Source of the DNA: Arabidopsis thaliana
Taxonomy: Eukaryota; Streptophyta; Magnoliopsida; Brassicales; Brassicaceae
Direction: 5' to 3'
NCBI RefSeq assembly: GCF_000001735.4
Contig: NC_003074.8
Coordinates: forward strand, 2,852,101 to 2,916,100
DNA: 64,000 nt
Position numbers and translations under genes: made by a program. Every line of letters starts with the position of its first letter. Positions within the stretch are counted from its first letter, which is position 1. Positions 63,171 to 64,000 of the stretch are shown piece after piece. Under the pieces are notes generated by a model. The model was not told the origin of the DNA. It worked only from the letters and a program-made list of their open reading frames with translations, and did not search any database.

Positions 63171-63535
63171 TGCTTTGGATAAAATTCGGATTTCGCGACT
63201 AGTTGTAAATTGACGATTAATGATCGCTCTCCGAGTGATACCGAGATATATATAGAGGTGCTGATACGAACATGATTGGTTTTTGATCAATCTCACGGAT
63301 CGTCTACGTGGCGTTATCACGTGCGTTGATACAAGATAATCTACGGTTGAATTCACGAGAGGAACCGAACTAATCGTGGGCTCATCTAATGGGCCTTGGC
63401 CTTTTACAAGACGGCATCCTTTTTAAAAAATTTCGTCGATTTCCAACTTATTTGCTCTGCTCTTCTTTAATCTGCTCTGTTCTTCTCTTTCCATTTCAGC
63501 GTTGACTTAGTTATTGGGATTTCTCAGAAGCAAAA
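63171..63535. promoter_or_regulatory. Divergent promoter H2B / TPR protein
   Basis: On the H2B side a TATA box (ATATATATAG, 63245-63254) and a CACGGATC octamer-like word (about 63295) followed by ACGTGGCG and CACGTG (about 63306-63322), the mix common to plant histone promoters. Near the right gene are GGGCTC / GGGCC and TCTTTCC leader sequence. Confidence 0.6.
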
Positions 63536-64000
63536 ATGGCGTCTCCGGCGACGTTTCAATTCTCTAGAACAAAACTTAACCTTCAGATCAACCTCGTCGA
63601 GCGAAAATCTCCTTCAAAACTCTCGTTTCCTCTTTTATTCAGAGACCAAGCAAAGTCAACACCAATCAGATTTCCCGTCATAAGAGCTTCATCATCTTCG
63701 TCGGCGTCAAATCATAAACCTTCACTGCTTAAAACCACCTTCATCAGCCTCACCGCAGCCGCAGCTCTGTTCTCAGCATCGTTTTACTTCGTCAACAAAC
63801 GCGCCGCGATGACTCCAGTTGCTGTGGTAGAGACGACACTCGAGAAGCACCTCGAGACACAATCAAACGATGTGAATGCTTTATCATTGCTGACGGAAAT
63901 CAAATTTAAGTCCGATAAACATGAGCAGGCGATTGTATTTCTGGACCGTCTGATCGAGATCGAGCCATATGAACGAAAATGGCCGGCTATGAAGGCTCGG
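63536..64000 (+). CDS. TPR-repeat protein with plastid-type leader (5' part only)
   Basis: Open from the ATG at 63536 to the window end: 155 codons. The first about 60 residues are Ser/Lys/Arg-rich with few acids (SASNHKPSLLKT and a SSSSSS-type run), as in a chloroplast transit peptide. A hydrophobic helix (TTFISLTAAAALFSASFYFV, about 68-87) follows, then helices that fit the start of tetratricopeptide repeats (NALSLLTEIKFKSDKHEQAI, FLDRLIEIEPYERKW). It is probably an envelope- or thylakoid-anchored TPR adaptor. The 3' part lies outside the window. By memory At3g09490. Confidence 0.85.
   Translation, partial: MASPATFQFSRTKLNLQINLVERKSPSKLSFPLLFRDQAKSTPIRFPVIRASSSSSASNHKPSLLKTTFISLTAAAALFSASFYFVNKRAAMTPVAVVETTLEKHLETQSNDVNALSLLTEIKFKSDKHEQAIVFLDRLIEIEPYERKWPAMKAR

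Noticed and set aside
63171-63356. In-frame upstream extension of H2B (62 extra codons)
   Set aside because: It covers the TATA box and promoter motifs and is not histone-like; the real start is MAPKAEK at 63170.

Overview
The window is plant nuclear DNA and, from many proteins I recognise along their whole length, almost certainly Arabidopsis thaliana chromosome 3 (short arm, about the At3g09280-At3g09490 interval). Supporting signs are AT-rich spacers, short GT-AG introns with T-rich tracts, compact genes and Brassicaceae-specific gene order. Locus names come from memory of the families and order, not from a search.

Layout: 1-4040 is a gene-poor spacer holding the miR2111 precursor hairpin. 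Then come the C2H2 zinc-finger gene TAC1 (+), an oxysterol-binding-related protein ORP3B (+), a YidD-like protein (-), the DHHC acyltransferase PAT16 (-), two near-identical tandem amino-acid transporters (-,-), the Hsp70 cofactor Fes1A (+), a TFIIIB Brf1-like factor (+), MYB3R3 (+), a damaged eIF4A-III-like copy (-), an AE7-like MIP18-family protein (-), an F-box/kelch gene with an in-frame stop (+) plus a fragment of a sister copy, metallothionein MT2A (-), the PP2C-like PLL3 (-), two tandem pectin acetylesterases (-,-), an unrecognised plant protein (+), cytosolic HSC70-3 (-), a FUSC-like membrane protein (+), the mini-protein OST4 (-), an UNC93-like transporter (-), histone H2B (-) and the 5' part of a TPR plastid-type protein (+) that runs off the end.

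No operon-like system exists here; these are independent eukaryotic genes. The order (miR2111, ORP3, Fes1, tandem transporters, MYB3R, MT2, PLL, HSC70, OST4, H2B, TPR) mirrors a chromosome 5 segment as I remember it, so the window looks like one half of an ancient whole-genome-duplication pair. Accessory interest lies in the microRNA hairpin, a U12-type intron that only splices in frame as AT-AA, intron-level homogenisation of the transporter pair with a datable transposon insertion, an active-site change in one pectin acetylesterase, and several broken host-gene copies. I found no virus-like element, CRISPR array, tRNA or rRNA.
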